This document shows positions 21,526 to 35,200 of a stretch of DNA of 64,000 nt, one piece after another. The notes beneath the pieces were generated by a model. The model was not told the DNA's origin. It did no database searches and was given only the letters and a program-made list of their open reading frames with translations. Within the stretch, counting starts at the first letter, position 1. Each line of letters begins with the position of its first letter. Source of the stretch: Triops longicaudatus (taxonomy: Eukaryota; Arthropoda; Branchiopoda; Notostraca; Triopsidae); NCBI GenBank assembly GCA_022885665.1, contig JAGQDJ010000193.1, forward strand, positions 1 through 64,000, given 5' to 3'. Position numbers and translations under genes: made by a program.

Positions 21526-24500
21526 ATGCTCCCAGCTCCTAACAATATGGCTAATACAATTAAACAGGTCATCAATGACGCTGTAGAAAGAGGTAATGGT
21601 CATGTTTCCTATTGCACCCAAATAAGACAAACGCTATATCGTAGTTAAAATGCCTACGCCCATGCGTTTGCGGGATCTTATTCGTCAAATTAGGGCCGCC
21701 AGAACAGCTGCTGATGAGAGAGCAGTAGTAAATAAAGAATGTGCGTATATTCGCTCCACTTTTCGGGAAGAAGATTCCGTCTGGCGGTGCAGAAACGTCG
21801 CCAAACTTCTCTACATCCACATGCTCGGGTAATTCAGGAATCACAAATTTGTTAATTCATTATGGTTTTAATTAATGCTATTAATCGTTGAAGTATTTTT
21901 TGAGGCTGTTATCGTTACATTCAAATGTATGCCTTCGTTTTCCTGTTTTCAAACGTTGCTGTTGTATTATGTATCTAAAGTTACCCAGCACACTTTGGCC
22001 AACTGGAATGCCTGAAACTGATTGCTTCTCCTCGTTTTACGGACAAACGTATTGGTTACTTGGGTGCCATGCTGTTATTGGACGAGCGACAAGATATCCA
22101 CGTTCTCATTACCAACTCCCTAAAGAAGTAATGTCCTTGAGTCCGTAAAGTTGGCGTTTCTCTTTTCACAGCAGTTGATTTACTTTCTTGTTCTTGTGCA
22201 AACAGTGACTTGAACAGTCCGACGCAGTTTGTAGTGGGTTTAGCTCTGTGCACTTTGGGTGCCATAGCGTCACCCGAAATGTCGCGAGACTTGGCCTCCG
22301 AAGTAGAACGACTCCTTAAGTCAACCAACGGTTACATTCGCAAGAAAGCTGCATTGTGTGCTTTCAGGATCATTGGCAAAGTGCCTGAGCTCATGGAAAT
22401 GTTTCTTCCAGCGACGCGATCCCTCTTGAGCGAAAAGAATCACGGTAAGCAAATGAAACCTTGTTTTCTCATAGGCTTGTGCATACAGACTTTATATTGT
22501 GCTTTTGGTGTAGGCGTTTTAATCACGGGTGTCACGCTCATCACGGCCATGTGTGAAAAGAGCCCTGATACACTCCAACACTTCAAAAAGGTAAGTTCGC
22601 GCGGCCAACTTGAAAGTACTTTTTTTCACTATCTTATTGTCATGTTTAGTAGTTATAGACAAATTTGCTATAACCGTTTTATTTTTTCTTCTCGACTTAA
22701 TTTTGGTTAAGTTTTAATGGGGAAAATTGGGCAAGTTTATGGGGGTCGTATCGGTATGAACTGATTCAACTATTTTGTTATCTTGTATCGCTTGGGTTGC
22801 GCTACAGGAGCTCGGTCATCGCGAGGTAAAAAGTGCATGTTTACGACCCCTCTTGATTTTTTAATTTATACAATACTATAGTTTGTGAGAATCAGAAACA
22901 TAGTGTAATTTGTTCCTGTCCATTTCCTCTAGTTGGTGCCCAATCTTGTACGCATTCTGAAGAATCTAATAATGGCCGGCTATGCGCCTGAACACGACGT
23001 GTCGGGTGTTAGCGATCCTTTCTTGCAAGTGAAATTATTGCGTCTGCTGCGTGTTTTAGGGCACAATGATGCCGAGGCTTCGGATGCCATGAACGATATC
23101 TTGGCACAGGTGGCAACCAACACGGAAACGTCTAAGAACGTGGGCAATGCTATCCTCTATGAAACGGTCCTGTCCATCATGGACATCAAATCCGAAAGCG
23201 GCTTACGAGTAAGTGCCGCTTGTTTTTGTATAAATCAACTGGTGTACGATATTTTCATTGGTCCTTTTTTGCGTAACTTGAAATGGCTAGTAATAGTTGT
23301 CAGCAGAACGCTGCAACTATCGCCAGGTCTTGGCAACTCCCTGGATAATCTAGGGTAAAATTTACCTTTCAGCTCCACAACGGATAATTTGAAACGAAGC
23401 AATGTTGTGCCAACCATCAGGTGTAGTGAACACGAAGATCATTTTACGGTTTGCAAACCCACCGTTTCCTCAACTAATTTCTGATAGTACGTTATCACGC
23501 TGCGTCAGTAAGGCGCCTAGCCCAGCGCTACTCATGATGTCTTTATCAAGTTGCTACACCAAACAGCACGAGACTTACACGAGGCCAAGCAAGCTGAATC
23601 TGAGCCTTTGTTTTAGAACTGGTCAGGTTTCATTAGTCGGCGCAATTTCAAATGCAATGAATCCTTTCATTTTAGTCAAGAAATTCGGCTATGGTGTAGT
23701 TTAGATCGGCCTTCCAGAAATTCTTTCGGCATATTAAAAACTAAGCAACAGTTGGACAATACCAACTAAATATTAGAGGGTTCACCGTAAGATGATTTTC
23801 AACTCGAAATCTCTCAAACTTCTTCCCCTGTTTGTGTCCAAATTAGTGAAGCCAGAGGTAGGGAAAATGTTAGCTTGTTTACTTTATGGCATGTTATATA
23901 ATACTATTGATCAAGGAAGCCTTGGGTATAGATTTTACCCTTCTGGCTTCAATTGAATGGATTACCGTGTTGACGTCTGATTGTTTTGCTTATCTATTTA
24001 CTTTTTTTCTTACATCGACAACACGAATGATCGTGCAATTCTTACATTTTAATTTTGAGTTCTTAAGGTTCGAATTGGCATTAACTATTCTATTAAAATT
24101 AACCCATGCATTTTTGTGTGCTTGCAGGTCCTGGCTGTGAACATTTTGGGTCGGTTCTTGCTAAACAGCGATAAGAATATACGTTACGTGGCGCTGAATA
24201 CATTGTTGCGCACGGTGCATGCTGATAATACAGCCGTGCAGAGACACAGGACTACGATTTTAGAGTGCCTTAAGGTAGGCGTAATCTTTCAGGGAATATT
24301 TACGTTCATGGTAATTAATTGGATTCTTGGGAACAGGATCCCGATGTTTCGATTCGTCGTCGCGCGCTCGAGCTAAGTTTTGCTCTTATAAATGGTTCCA
24401 ATATTCGGGTGATGATGAAAGAACTGTTGCAGTTCTTGGAACGTGCAGACCCGGACTTCAAAGCGCAGTGCTCTTCTAATATAATTACAAGTGCAGAGAA

Positions 24501-27106
24501 GTTTGCTCCGTGTAAGCGCTGGCACATTGACACCTCTCTTCGTGTGTTAATCGCTGTAAGTATTATTTTTCCCTTGAAATTAAAAATTTGTCTTTTCTAA
24601 CTTCCAACTGTTTAGGCTGGCAATTACTTGCGGGAAGATGTGGTCTGCAGTACAGTACAACTGATTTCAGAGACACCACAGCTCCAAGGCTATGCCGTTG
24701 GACAGTTGTGGCAAGCGATCAGCAATCCACCACCTTTGTCCGCTCTTTCGTCGCCTGTTTCAGCGAACTCTTTCCCGTCGTCACCTTCGTCTGGAGCATT
24801 GGCTAATGGAGGGCCGGAATTAGTGCCTCCGCCCTTGCCTCTGTCGGAGCGACAGCCATTAGTACAAGTTGCCACGTGGTGCTTGGGAGAGTACGGGGAT
24901 CTCCTAGTAGCGGGGAACACACTTGGTAGTGAACAAGACACTCCCATTCAGGTTGATTTACAGAAGCTTCCAATCTTAAGAAGATTATATATTAGTTCGT
25001 TCTGAATCGTGACAGGCATCTGAAGACGAGATTATCGATTTGTACCAGAACATCTTGTTTTCTAACCAATCTTGGCTAGCGACAAAGGAATTTGCTATCA
25101 CGTCCATTACCAAGTTGTCGACCCGTTTCACAACCACAGTCCCGTAAGATAAAATTAAAAAGCGTAATTAGCAAAAAAATCATAGTTTCATTCAGCTAAA
25201 ATTCATTAAGAAAAATCCTTGATGCCCAAAATAATTAACTAGATTAAAAATTTTGTTTACAGGCGAATCCAGTCAATTGTTAGCAGCTTCGGCTGTCATG
25301 TACAAGTGGAGCTACAGCAGAGAGGTGTGGAATATTCTCAACTCTTTGGTCGCTACGCAAATCTGCGCCCAGCTCTTTTGGAACGCATGCCGCCTATGGA
25401 AGGCAAAGCACGATCCGGTACTGCGTTAATCAATGGTGAAAGTGAAACGGCCAGTCCAGAACCATGGGTCCAACAGAAATCTAAAGGAGAAGCGACATCT
25501 TATTCGCAACAAGAATCGGTAGGAGTTGCTCTTTTATGGACTCGGGGACTCATTTGTCTTTTTTATTGAATTTTTCCGGTTCGTCGTGTGCATTATTTCC
25601 TTACTGATGCTTTTTTTTTCTAAAGAGCTAAACTGTGGTTTAAAAGACAATCGTAGTCTCATTGACAATTCATTGGTATCATATTTTTCTTTCGTTTTCG
25701 TATTCCTAAATTTACGTGTTGGGGTTTTACTTATAATTTTATTGTTGAATTTCAGAATGCGTTACTGGATCTCTTGGGAGGCATGGAAACTGGTGACAGT
25801 GACGTGTTGGGAGTGACTAATAACACCAGCGATCAATTCACCGAAAGTACTGGAGGCAGCAAAAACAGAGAGCTTTTAGACCTGCTGGATTTAATGGGTA
25901 AATATTTTTCTCTTAAAATCAAACATTGGGAAGACTACCTTCATCTGAACTTACGGAATGACTCAACGTGTAAGTTTTAGCGTAGAGTTTTCTGAATATT
26001 CTTTCAGGACTTTCATTCTTTAAGTGAAAAGTAAAGGAAAATAAAGCAATCCGAACAAACGACTTGATGCTAAATAAACGGTAGTCGTGTTCCAGCTAAT
26101 CCCCATCGGGGGAACTGCTGTGACCACATACTTGTACAAAAGAGCAGCACGTTTTAGGACGCCTATCACACAAGTGCCGTATGCATAGAATAGGGCGGTT
26201 TGTATGGGTCATACGACCCCTCTCGCCATATCAACTAAAACAGGTGTCAGTATGCAGAAGTGTGCGTCGCGGAATAAATTGTTCGTCCAGTAGCAATTGT
26301 GTTGATTTTTGCAATCTTTAATTTCTTAAATGGTTGGTTATCTAATATTGAAAAGCCTTCTGTGTTACTGCTTTGCACTGCGTGTTTAATTCTGTATAAG
26401 ATTATGCGTGTTAAATCAGTGACTTTTCTTCACTTGTGCTTCATTTAATTTTCATGTCGACAATAATATTTTAATATAATATTTTAATATCTTTTGTTTC
26501 TGTTGTTTTTCGTAAGGAGGTGGGAGCACGATTGCACCTATAGAGGAACCTGTTGGACTCTCTTTAACTCCAGTGTCACCTTTAGCGTCAGCCACAGTCC
26601 CAGCTGGGAGTAGTTCTCTACTTCTCGGAGGCTTATTAGGGTCATCAGTGCCAAGCGTAGCTCCCGCTTCTGCTAATACCAGCGCTCAGCTGTTCCCTCC
26701 CATAGTAGCGTATGATAAAGATGGACTTCGTCTGGAGTTTGGCTTTGAGAAACCCCCGCTTGAACCCGACGTCGTGTTGATTACCTTAACAGCCCACAAC
26801 CAACGGAGTAGTCTCGTGACGGACTTTCTCTTTCAAGCAGCTGTGCCCAAAACATTCCAATTGCAAATGCTTCCGGCCTCCAGCTCGGTTATTGCCGCTG
26901 GCGGCCTAATGACGCAAGTGTTACGTGTCACCAATCCGAACAAGGTAACGTGCTTAAAAAGTAAAAGAACACAACCGTATAGAATATTTTTTGGTGTGTG
27001 TACACAGGGCGTCCTGCGCATGCGGATCAAATTATCTTATGTGCGAGACGGTGCTACTCACCAAGATCAAGGCGAAGTCAATCAATTTCCTCCTGGCCTG
27101 TGGTAA
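21526..27106 (+). CDS. AP1G1: AP-1 complex gamma subunit (gamma-adaptin)
   Basis: Fourteen exons: 21526-21592, 21645-21828, 21981-22127, 22206-22444, 22514-22590, 22933-23208, 24128-24274, 24337-24555, 24616-24951, 25016-25143, 25263-25518, 25756-25897, 26517-26944, 27008-27106. Product 914 aa (human about 822). The Adaptin-N trunk (about 24-615) has MPTPMRLRDLIRQIRAARTA, GYPAHFGQLECLKLIAS, LVPNLVRILKNLIM, AILYETVLSIMDIKSESGLR and KRWHIDTSLRVL. The hinge has clathrin boxes LLDLL and LLDLM. The ear starts near residue 800 (GLRLEFGFEKP, DFLFQAAVPKTFQLQM) and ends FPPGLW. Role: large subunit of the AP-1 clathrin adaptor at trans-Golgi/endosomes; the ear binds epsinR-type motifs such as those in CLINT1 nearby. 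Exon 1 (AVERVK before MPTP) resembles fly AP-1 gamma. Odd: a Pro/Ser-rich insert of about 45 residues in exon 9 inside the trunk. Confidence 0.97.
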
Positions 27107-29213
27107 ATTATCAATGTGGTGGTCACGTTACAATACCAAGGGAATTTGTAGCGCTAACCAAGTTTCCACGAGCCTGTGAAAGATTCACAGATACCTCCCG
27201 GCCCTAGATGAAAGGAAAGGAAATTCCCCTTTAGTAGTTTTTCTATATTGAAGATCACTTGTAAGTTTTTAGTGTCCCCCGTTTCACTGTTGTAGCCATC
27301 TCTTTCTTATGTTTTCGGGAGGGGGGGGGGTATTTGCTTAAATTTTGGCTTGCCTCTTTTGTGTGTACAGTGCAGCGTCAGGGTGGGAATACAAGAAAAC
27401 AATCAGTCAAACTACAAATATATTGAATGACGCTTCAGTGATTTAAAGGACAGACGAAAAAATGTCTTCCTGTTTTCCTCTCGCATAAAGTGCAAGTACA
27501 TGTTGCGCCTGTCCGGAAGGCCGTAGTAGATACATATACGGTAGAGCGAATGCTGTCTGAAAGGATAAAGTGGTCCTTAACCAGTTTTCTTGGTAGTCTA
27601 CATACTTAATTCTTAGTAGGGACGAAGGTCATAAATGGAGAGCTTTTTCTGGAGAAAGAGAACCCTGACAAGCGAACATGGACTAACTCGCTATGTGTCT
27701 TGCTTCTGTCACTTGGGGTTGTTACGTATACCTTGCATCAGTGAGGCTCTTAGCAAGTACGGTGTACACTACCTTCGCCTATTTACTTTGCCCCTTTTGC
27801 ATGTGAGCCCCCACAAAACTCGAGTCGTGACTTGCGCCTGTGCTTGAAGCCACATTTGCCGAGAACTTTGTGAAGAGACACACTTCGCTGGAGATGCAGT
27901 GTGGCATCCCGAGGCGGACGAGACGTACTGTAAAATGCTTATATTTAACTCTCCAGTACTTTAACGACGAGCGATCTCATTTGTATGTTAACTAGTTCTC
28001 ATGTGGTGCTCCAGCATTTGGACTTTTTTGGCTTTGTGGGATCCATTAAGAGATGAAAATGCGACTCGAAGGAATACAAACAATATCGGTGGGTCTTTAA
28101 TGTGGTTTCGTGAACTTCCAGAGGAGATTGTGTAAGTGGAGACTGGAGGCCCTAAAAAAGGAACGCTCCGTAAGTTGAAACGCGAAACGAACGAACCACA
28201 ACACGAACGCAAGTAGAAATACCTTCGAAGCCTTTCATGGTAAGATGAGTCCTGGTCCTGATTTAAGTTTAGTGTGCGTTACGTATCATCAGGCTGGGCA
28301 ATTGAGAGAAAAGAGGATTGATAGAAAATCAGCTTATTCTTTTCTTTTCAATACGCCATATACACGAAAAGTTTGTCAAAGGTTTTCGAGTTGTTTACTG
28401 TGAGGTACGCCTTGTTACAAAGAAAAAGCGTGTACTTTATTTTCGTGAAATTTGTGTTACAAAAGACATTACTTATTTTTCTCTGATAATGGTACCTTTA
28501 ATTTTTGGTTTCATTCGACGCGTTAAACTTCACGTGTATGTATCGACATTTACAGTGCTGACGCACCCAGACTAGGGTGAGCTTTTTATTATAATGTAAG
28601 ACTAGCTGAGCTTTATTAGTGATGCATAGAAAAAATGCTACACATGTCGAGTTTTGGTCCCATATTTGCATACTCGATGAAGGGAAGATTCATTGACTTC
28701 TGGAAAAATGTTGGTACCTTGGCTTGGCACGTCGCCTCGGATTGGCCTACGTTGAGCCTGCTGAGGTGGCTACATCATTTCTTATTTCTTACTCTCCTGG
28801 TCGTAGCCATAGGCTTTTGCTTAGATCCTTATAGCTTCCCGAGATATCTTGCGTCAAGTATGGCATTACGAGCAGTGGAGCCATGTTAGGAGTTAACGAA
28901 GCTAAGATTGGAGCGTGGGAAGGCTTTGTAAGTTTGCGTTGTGGCAAAGACCTCATAAGGCATGCCTACTTCTTTTCTGTCTAATCTGATCATTGATGCT
29001 TGGTTGACCACAATCATACAAGCGTATACGTAAGCAAACGCTCCTCATTCATTTCCTACCTATACGAAAAAGTCACTATCGGTCTATACCGAGAGAAATA
29101 GACTTTGATTAGAGCTTTTCTAAAGCAAACTATCCGAAAATACTATGCTTAACACAGCAAATATCGCTATTCCCAAAGGATTGTATCGTCTTCTTCGCAT
29201 TCATTTATTTTAG
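27107..29213. other. Intergenic, AP1G1 to receptor kinase
   Basis: About 2.1 kb holding the AP1G1 3' UTR and the receptor promoter. Open frames at 27635-27847, 28318-28575 and 28635-28889 are short, match nothing I recognise and lack supporting splice structure. A run of G residues at about 27320 is the only simple repeat. No clear AATAAA was found soon after 27106. Confidence 0.55.
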
Positions 29214-32200
29214 ATGAAAATTGGCACTAAATTCGATGGCAGTATGAACTTTTTCTTTATGTTCAACTACGGCCTGTTTCTGCTTGTTGCGTCCCTTGCA
29301 TCGAGCCAGGAACAACAGTCGCGGTGTTTGCTAGACCAAGGTAAGATTCTGCCATCAAACACAGAACGAAAGTTAATACCTATCAATTTTTTTACTTTTT
29401 TCTTCTGTACTACCCGTAGAGCCGCCCCCTTTAAGATTCTTATTTTACAAAGACTTGCTCCTCGATTTGCGCTTGGAAACTTCAGATCGCATTACTCACC
29501 AACTGACGACTGCCGTGTATAGCATTTTTCTGCGTGAGATATTAGGCTATGCTAATGTAAGCATTACAACGTACCGAGATACTTTCAACACCAGCGCGCT
29601 TTTGGCTCGTGTCTCTGGCTGCCATGATGACAAGTAAGTGCACGCGACGTCAAATAAAAAAAAAGTTTCGAATTCGATACATACTATATCGCCTTCTTAT
29701 CCTTTTCTCAAAAAAAAAGATGCTCACATCTGGATTCAATGGAAAACATAATTCCAGAATCGATGATTAATTTGGAAGTGTGGGTGCCACCTGACTTCAA
29801 CATCGAACGATGGGAGTTGACCATGTCAGGGCATTTGGAGTTTGAGCAGTGCGGCAGTTTGGGGCCTGGCGGAAGGTAATGTGCAACGGAAGTAATAAGA
29901 GCAGCATGCTTTTTCTCTCCGGAGCTCGACATGTTGCCGAACTGGCTCCTTGTAATGGATAAAATAAGGAAAAAAAAAAGAGGGCGAGACTTAACGTGAA
30001 TGCACTCGGTCTGGCCTGGCTGGCGTTATTAAAGAAGGAAGAGAAAATTTATTGTTAAAGCTAGTCAGTTTTTCTTGTAAATGTTGGAGCCTTGCTAACA
30101 AAACTGGGACGCATCCTGTTATAGCATGTCACGCCCCTTTTCTTTGCTGAAAGTGCTTTTTGTTGTGTTGCATCGTTACAGTTTGACAAAGTCGGAGTAC
30201 TTCATCCACTATGGGCACTCCTTTCAATACTAATATTTTCTATCTAAATGCCTCCCTGTTTTAGGTTCGGTTGGTTTATGCCTGCCGAATTTGCCGACAC
30301 ATTGCCCATCAAAGATCACTGGCGGAGTTTCCAAGACCCTACCATCGTCTCGCTCTTTGACTTAAGTGACAAGGAAATGGCTACCCTTTCGACGTACATG
30401 AAGGATCCAGCCACAGGAAGGCAGGAGAAGTTTCGCTGAAAGACGATCCTTTCTTGTCGCGATCTAATTATATTACTATTGCTGCCGTTGTTACAGATAC
30501 TATTGCACGGCAGATTTCTGCGAACAGGGAATTTATTACCCGGAAGACTGTCGCCAAGGCCGTCCTTGTGCTGCACTTTTGGCGGAATATCCCGACTATA
30601 TGGAGTTTTTGATCCGCCAGATTCCTACTTCCAAATTGCTGGTGAAGATCATTTGGTTGGGTCCTCATGCACAAGACGTTGTTCACTTGCTGTTGAGTAG
30701 TCGCGAACGAAATCAGCGAGGCCAGTCTGTACTCTTTTTTGCGTGGAAGCCGAGCAGTATCACGGAAGCGCGAGAGTGGGTGACAGTGACCTTTCCTCAC
30801 TGTGAATTATTGCCAGTCACAGACCAAGACATGCGATGCTCTTATGAGATGCAGCGTTTCATTAAGATCGCCTGGTCTTACCTCAAGCGCGGCGCTAAAA
30901 TGGTTTACGAAGTGAGTTTTTCCTTTTCAACTTTCCTTTTATGGCATGTCTTTGCTGTTAATTTCAATTTCTGACTTTAAGGCCTACAGAGAACGCTAAG
31001 TCGGAGTAGATTTATCGAACTATGTGTAAAAATATTCCGAGAAGAATGTTTGTGACGTCAACAAGACTTTGTGTACCTGTCTCTTACTTCATTTAATTCC
31101 CTGCCCTTTTATGTGTGCCTTTCCGCCGTGCAAATACTTCGAGCAGTCGATCCTAAGGGTAGAATTCCGTCAAGAAGAATACGCGGCGCTACTAAAGCTC
31201 TACAATAGCCGAGGCGTGAACGAAAGTTTGTATGATGTGGCATGTCACTGGATGCGAAATCACAAGCAAGTATGGAGCACCTGGAACCCGAGTGCGAAAA
31301 CCGAGCTGTATATTGGTGGAATTTTCCCCATTACCGGCTCCGCGTATACCGCCCTGGGGATCATGCCTGCGGCGCAAATGGCAGTGGATGCAATTAACCG
31401 TAATTCTTCCATTCTGCGTGATTACGTCCTGAAACTCAAGGTCGCTGACGGACAGTGTCGCTCGGACATGGTCATGAAAAGCTTTATCGATTACATCCGC
31501 CTTGAGCACTTCAATCGTATGGCTGGCATCCTTGGTAATCAGAACTTTTGTTGGTGTTAGCAAAGCAAAAGATCAAACACTGTTAACGTTATTTTCTTGT
31601 TCGCATTAAAAAAAGGACCGGCCTGTTCGGACACGGTAGAACCCATTGCGGGCGTTTCAAGACACTTTAAGACGGTCGTTATAAGTTATAGCGCCGAAGG
31701 TTCTAGTTTTTCAGATAGGGAGAAATTCCCCTACTTTTTCCGCACCATCGGGGAGAATAAACAATACAAGTAAGTGGCTGTTCCAACATTTACAACCAAG
31801 TAAGCTAACGTATAGCTGACAAGTTTTATAACGTTTCCCTCGCCCGATAACGGCTTCCTCACTTTCTTTTAAAAAAGGCACGTTTACTTGAACTTGATGC
31901 AGAAGCTGGGCTGGAGTCGAGTCGCCGCTCTTACTGAAGAAGGCCAAAAGTACGCGGAGTATTTATCGCTGCTTCAGGATCTTTTACAAGCCCATGGTAT
32001 CAATTTTATTGCCAACCGTAAAATTCCGCGAGAGAAAACCCTTACTGACGTAGCACAGGTAAATACGAAAGCGAGACGTTCATGAGAGCGTCTCAAGAGG
32101 TCTACGCGAGTGTTGCATTTCCTCTTTTCACTTTGTGATTTCTTCTCGGGGAATCCAGTACTTGGAAGATTTAAAAAGCAAACGAGCCAAGATCATCATT

Positions 32201-35200
32201 GGTGAGTTTTACGATCACTGGGCTCGAGCCATAATGTGTGAAGCTTTCCGTCAAAACATGACCGCCAAGGCAGGCTACGTCTGGTTCCTACCATTCTGGT
32301 TGACTCCCAATTGGTTCGATACAGATCGCTATAACGCACGTCCAGGTCATCAGAACCAAGTTCCGTGTAGTACGCGTCAGATGCTAGAAGTAAGAGTCTT
32401 GTATTTGACTCAACGATCTTACTAAATACTTTTTTCGACAGGCCATTGACGGGCACTTCTCGCTAGCGTATTCAAATTTCTCTCCTAATAATTCCACCAT
32501 GCAAGACGGAATCTCCGTCAGCGTCTGGAAGGAGCAATATGACAAGAAATGCCAAGAATACAGCGTGCCGACTTCTAATTATGCCGGCTACGCTTACGAC
32601 GCCGTGTGGACGTACGCCTTCGCTCTAGACACGCTTCTCAAGCAAGACCCTTCCCATGCAGCGGATTTTCATACCGACAAAACGACGGCGTAAGCGAAGG
32701 ATCTAAAATCGACTAAAAATTCGGGCACCCTTCTTAAAAATTCATAACGACCAGGAGTTTTGTGAACATTCTCAACAAGACGGACTTTAATGGGGTTTCG
32801 GGAAGAGTGCAGTTTGGCGGTGGGTCTTCGCGGTTGTCTGATATCCGCATGGTACAGTGGGTGCGGAACGCGACGCGATTGATAGCCATGTACTACCCAG
32901 TGTCTGGCAACGAATCTGGAGGAGTGTAAACTCATTTCTTTTTTTATCTCCTTAATATCTTACTCTATCACAATCCATGTGCTTCTGTAAATAAAAGGTT
33001 GGAATTGAATGCTGCCCAGATTGTTTGGCTAACGCCCGACGGGTCGAAACCCGACGACGGATCTGAAAGTCCTCCACAGTGCGTTTTGGAGAAATGGGCT
33101 CAGTTCTTAAATTCGGATTGCGAAGGTGCCATTGTCATGGCAAATGTTGTTGGATTCAGCGTGTTTGCCCTGCTGCTTACCATCTGTTTCTTCTTTTTCA
33201 AACGAAGGTAAAGTTACAAAGATACCAAAGTGCAAACAAAACTTTGTAGGCAATTAATCCCGGGCCCAATAAACTCCGTAGATACGAAAAGCGCGTCAGA
33301 CAAACCGAGGAGCGGATGCGGGCTTTAGGGTTGCTGTCGACGGGGACAATGTTAACGCTGGACGAATGGGAGATACCACTCGAGCGAGTTGTGATTAACC
33401 GGAAATTGGGCGAAGGAGCCTTTGGCACGGTATACGGCGGGGAGGCCTTTTTTGATGATAAAGGATGGGTGAGCGAAAAAAGCTGAAATACCTCTCCAAA
33501 CATGGGAATATGACACTGAGACTGTAATTGGTCATTGGGCCTGAAAAGGTAGCCGTAGCTGTGAAAACACTTAAAGTGGGATCCACAGTGGAGGCTAAAT
33601 TGGATTTCTTAAGCGAAGCAGAAATGATGAAACGTTTTCACCATAAAAACATTGTGAGTCTACTGGGCGTTTGCACTCGTAACGAGCCCGTTTATACTAT
33701 AATGGAATTCATGCTCTACGGTAAGCTTTTATAGGAGTTCTGGAAGTGATTGATATGGATTGATTCTATGGGCTCTTACTTGTCTGTTCAGGCGATCTTA
33801 AGACCTACTTGTTGGCCCGACGCCACTTAGTTAACGAAAAGAATAGAGAGGAATCAGATGAAGTGTCCAATAGAAAACTCACTTCCTTGGCCCTGGATAT
33901 TGCGCGTGGCTTGAGTTACCTCGCTGAGCTCAAATACGTTCATCGGTAAACTGGGTCTCACTTTTTCTCAAATATATATACAGCAGAAAAATAGGACATA
34001 CGAAAATATTAGAAGAATTTTGACATCCGAGTCAAATTATTCTGCGTACATACTTGTGTCAAAACTTCCTGGACGACATGTATCTATTTTGTAAAAAAAT
34101 CTCACTATAGCGAACGCTTGTTCTGAGAATTATCGGTTAACATAACCCTGGTTCACAGGACCTTATTAAAGAATAGGTATTAGCCAGTATCGGCTAGAAC
34201 GAACTTCGGCTATAATGAACAAGTTTCACGTCCCATTTGGAATTCGTTACAGCGAAGTTTTAGTGTGTAGTGCAGTTCGGAATATTGCTCTAGATTCAGT
34301 TACTTCGTTTGCTGTTCTGTACCAGAATTTATCGAATTATCTAACACAGTAAAATAGAAATGCGCGATTAACATACATCAACTTTAGGGACGTCGCTTGC
34401 CGAAACTGTCTAGTCAATTCAGACCGTGTGGCCAAATTAGCCGACTTCGGAATGACGAGGCCCATGTACGAGCACGACTACTACCGTTTCAATCGCAAAG
34501 GTACAATGGATCATTTACTAGAGCAAGGTTTCAAACACAGCTAATTAGGTATGCTTCCTGTGAGATGGATGGCTCCTGAAAGTTTAATAGACGGGTTGTT
34601 CACTCCTATGAGCGACATTTGGTCGTACGGGGTCCTCCTTTATGAGATCATAACGTTTGGTAGTTTCCCCTTCCAAGGGCTAAGTAACAATCAAGTTCTA
34701 GAGCACGTCAAGAACGGCCACACAATTGCGATTCCTGCAGGGGTTAAACCTCAGTTGTAAGTAACCTTATAATAGGAGAAAATAGGGAGCTTATTAGGGT
34801 GGGAAATATTTTAAATCGGGAATTAACACACGTGATTTTATTTTATTTCAACAATAGGGAGACACTGCTCAAATCTTGTTGGCATCGATCTCCCTCTTTG
34901 AGACCACAAGCATCCGAAATTGTAGAACTACTGGCCAATAACCCGCGACTCATTTCGCCGTGCTTGGGGATTCCCCTGTCGTCCGTACAAATCGAAGGCT
35001 CGGACTCGCTCGCCATGCAAATACCTTCAAGGCTGACAAGCATACAACATCATAAGCCTTGTGTGGCGTACTCAAGGAATTTTACCGCCGCGAACCGAAA
35101 GAAGTCCGCGGGATCAAATGAAAACTCCGTTGTTGAGTCTGCGAGTGAAGCACTAGAAGCACTGGAAAGTACTTTAGACGGCGGACTTTCTCTGCACGGT

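Noticed and set aside
23280..23420. Pseudo-exon or duplicated coding piece in AP1G1 intron 6
   Set aside because: The open frames there do not match AP-1 gamma; exon 6 joins exon 7 directly with conserved sequence across the junction.
29420..30911. Recent bacterial transfer of the OpuAC-like domain
   Set aside because: It is split by four introns, carries host-like codon use and is fused in frame with a signal peptide and receptor. Similar domains are known to me in animal receptors, so recent transfer is not supported.
31147..33207. Calling the receptor a GABA-B receptor or a membrane guanylate cyclase
   Set aside because: The flytrap resembles both, but there is one TM, not seven, and the intracellular part is an intact tyrosine kinase with an insulin-receptor-type activation loop.
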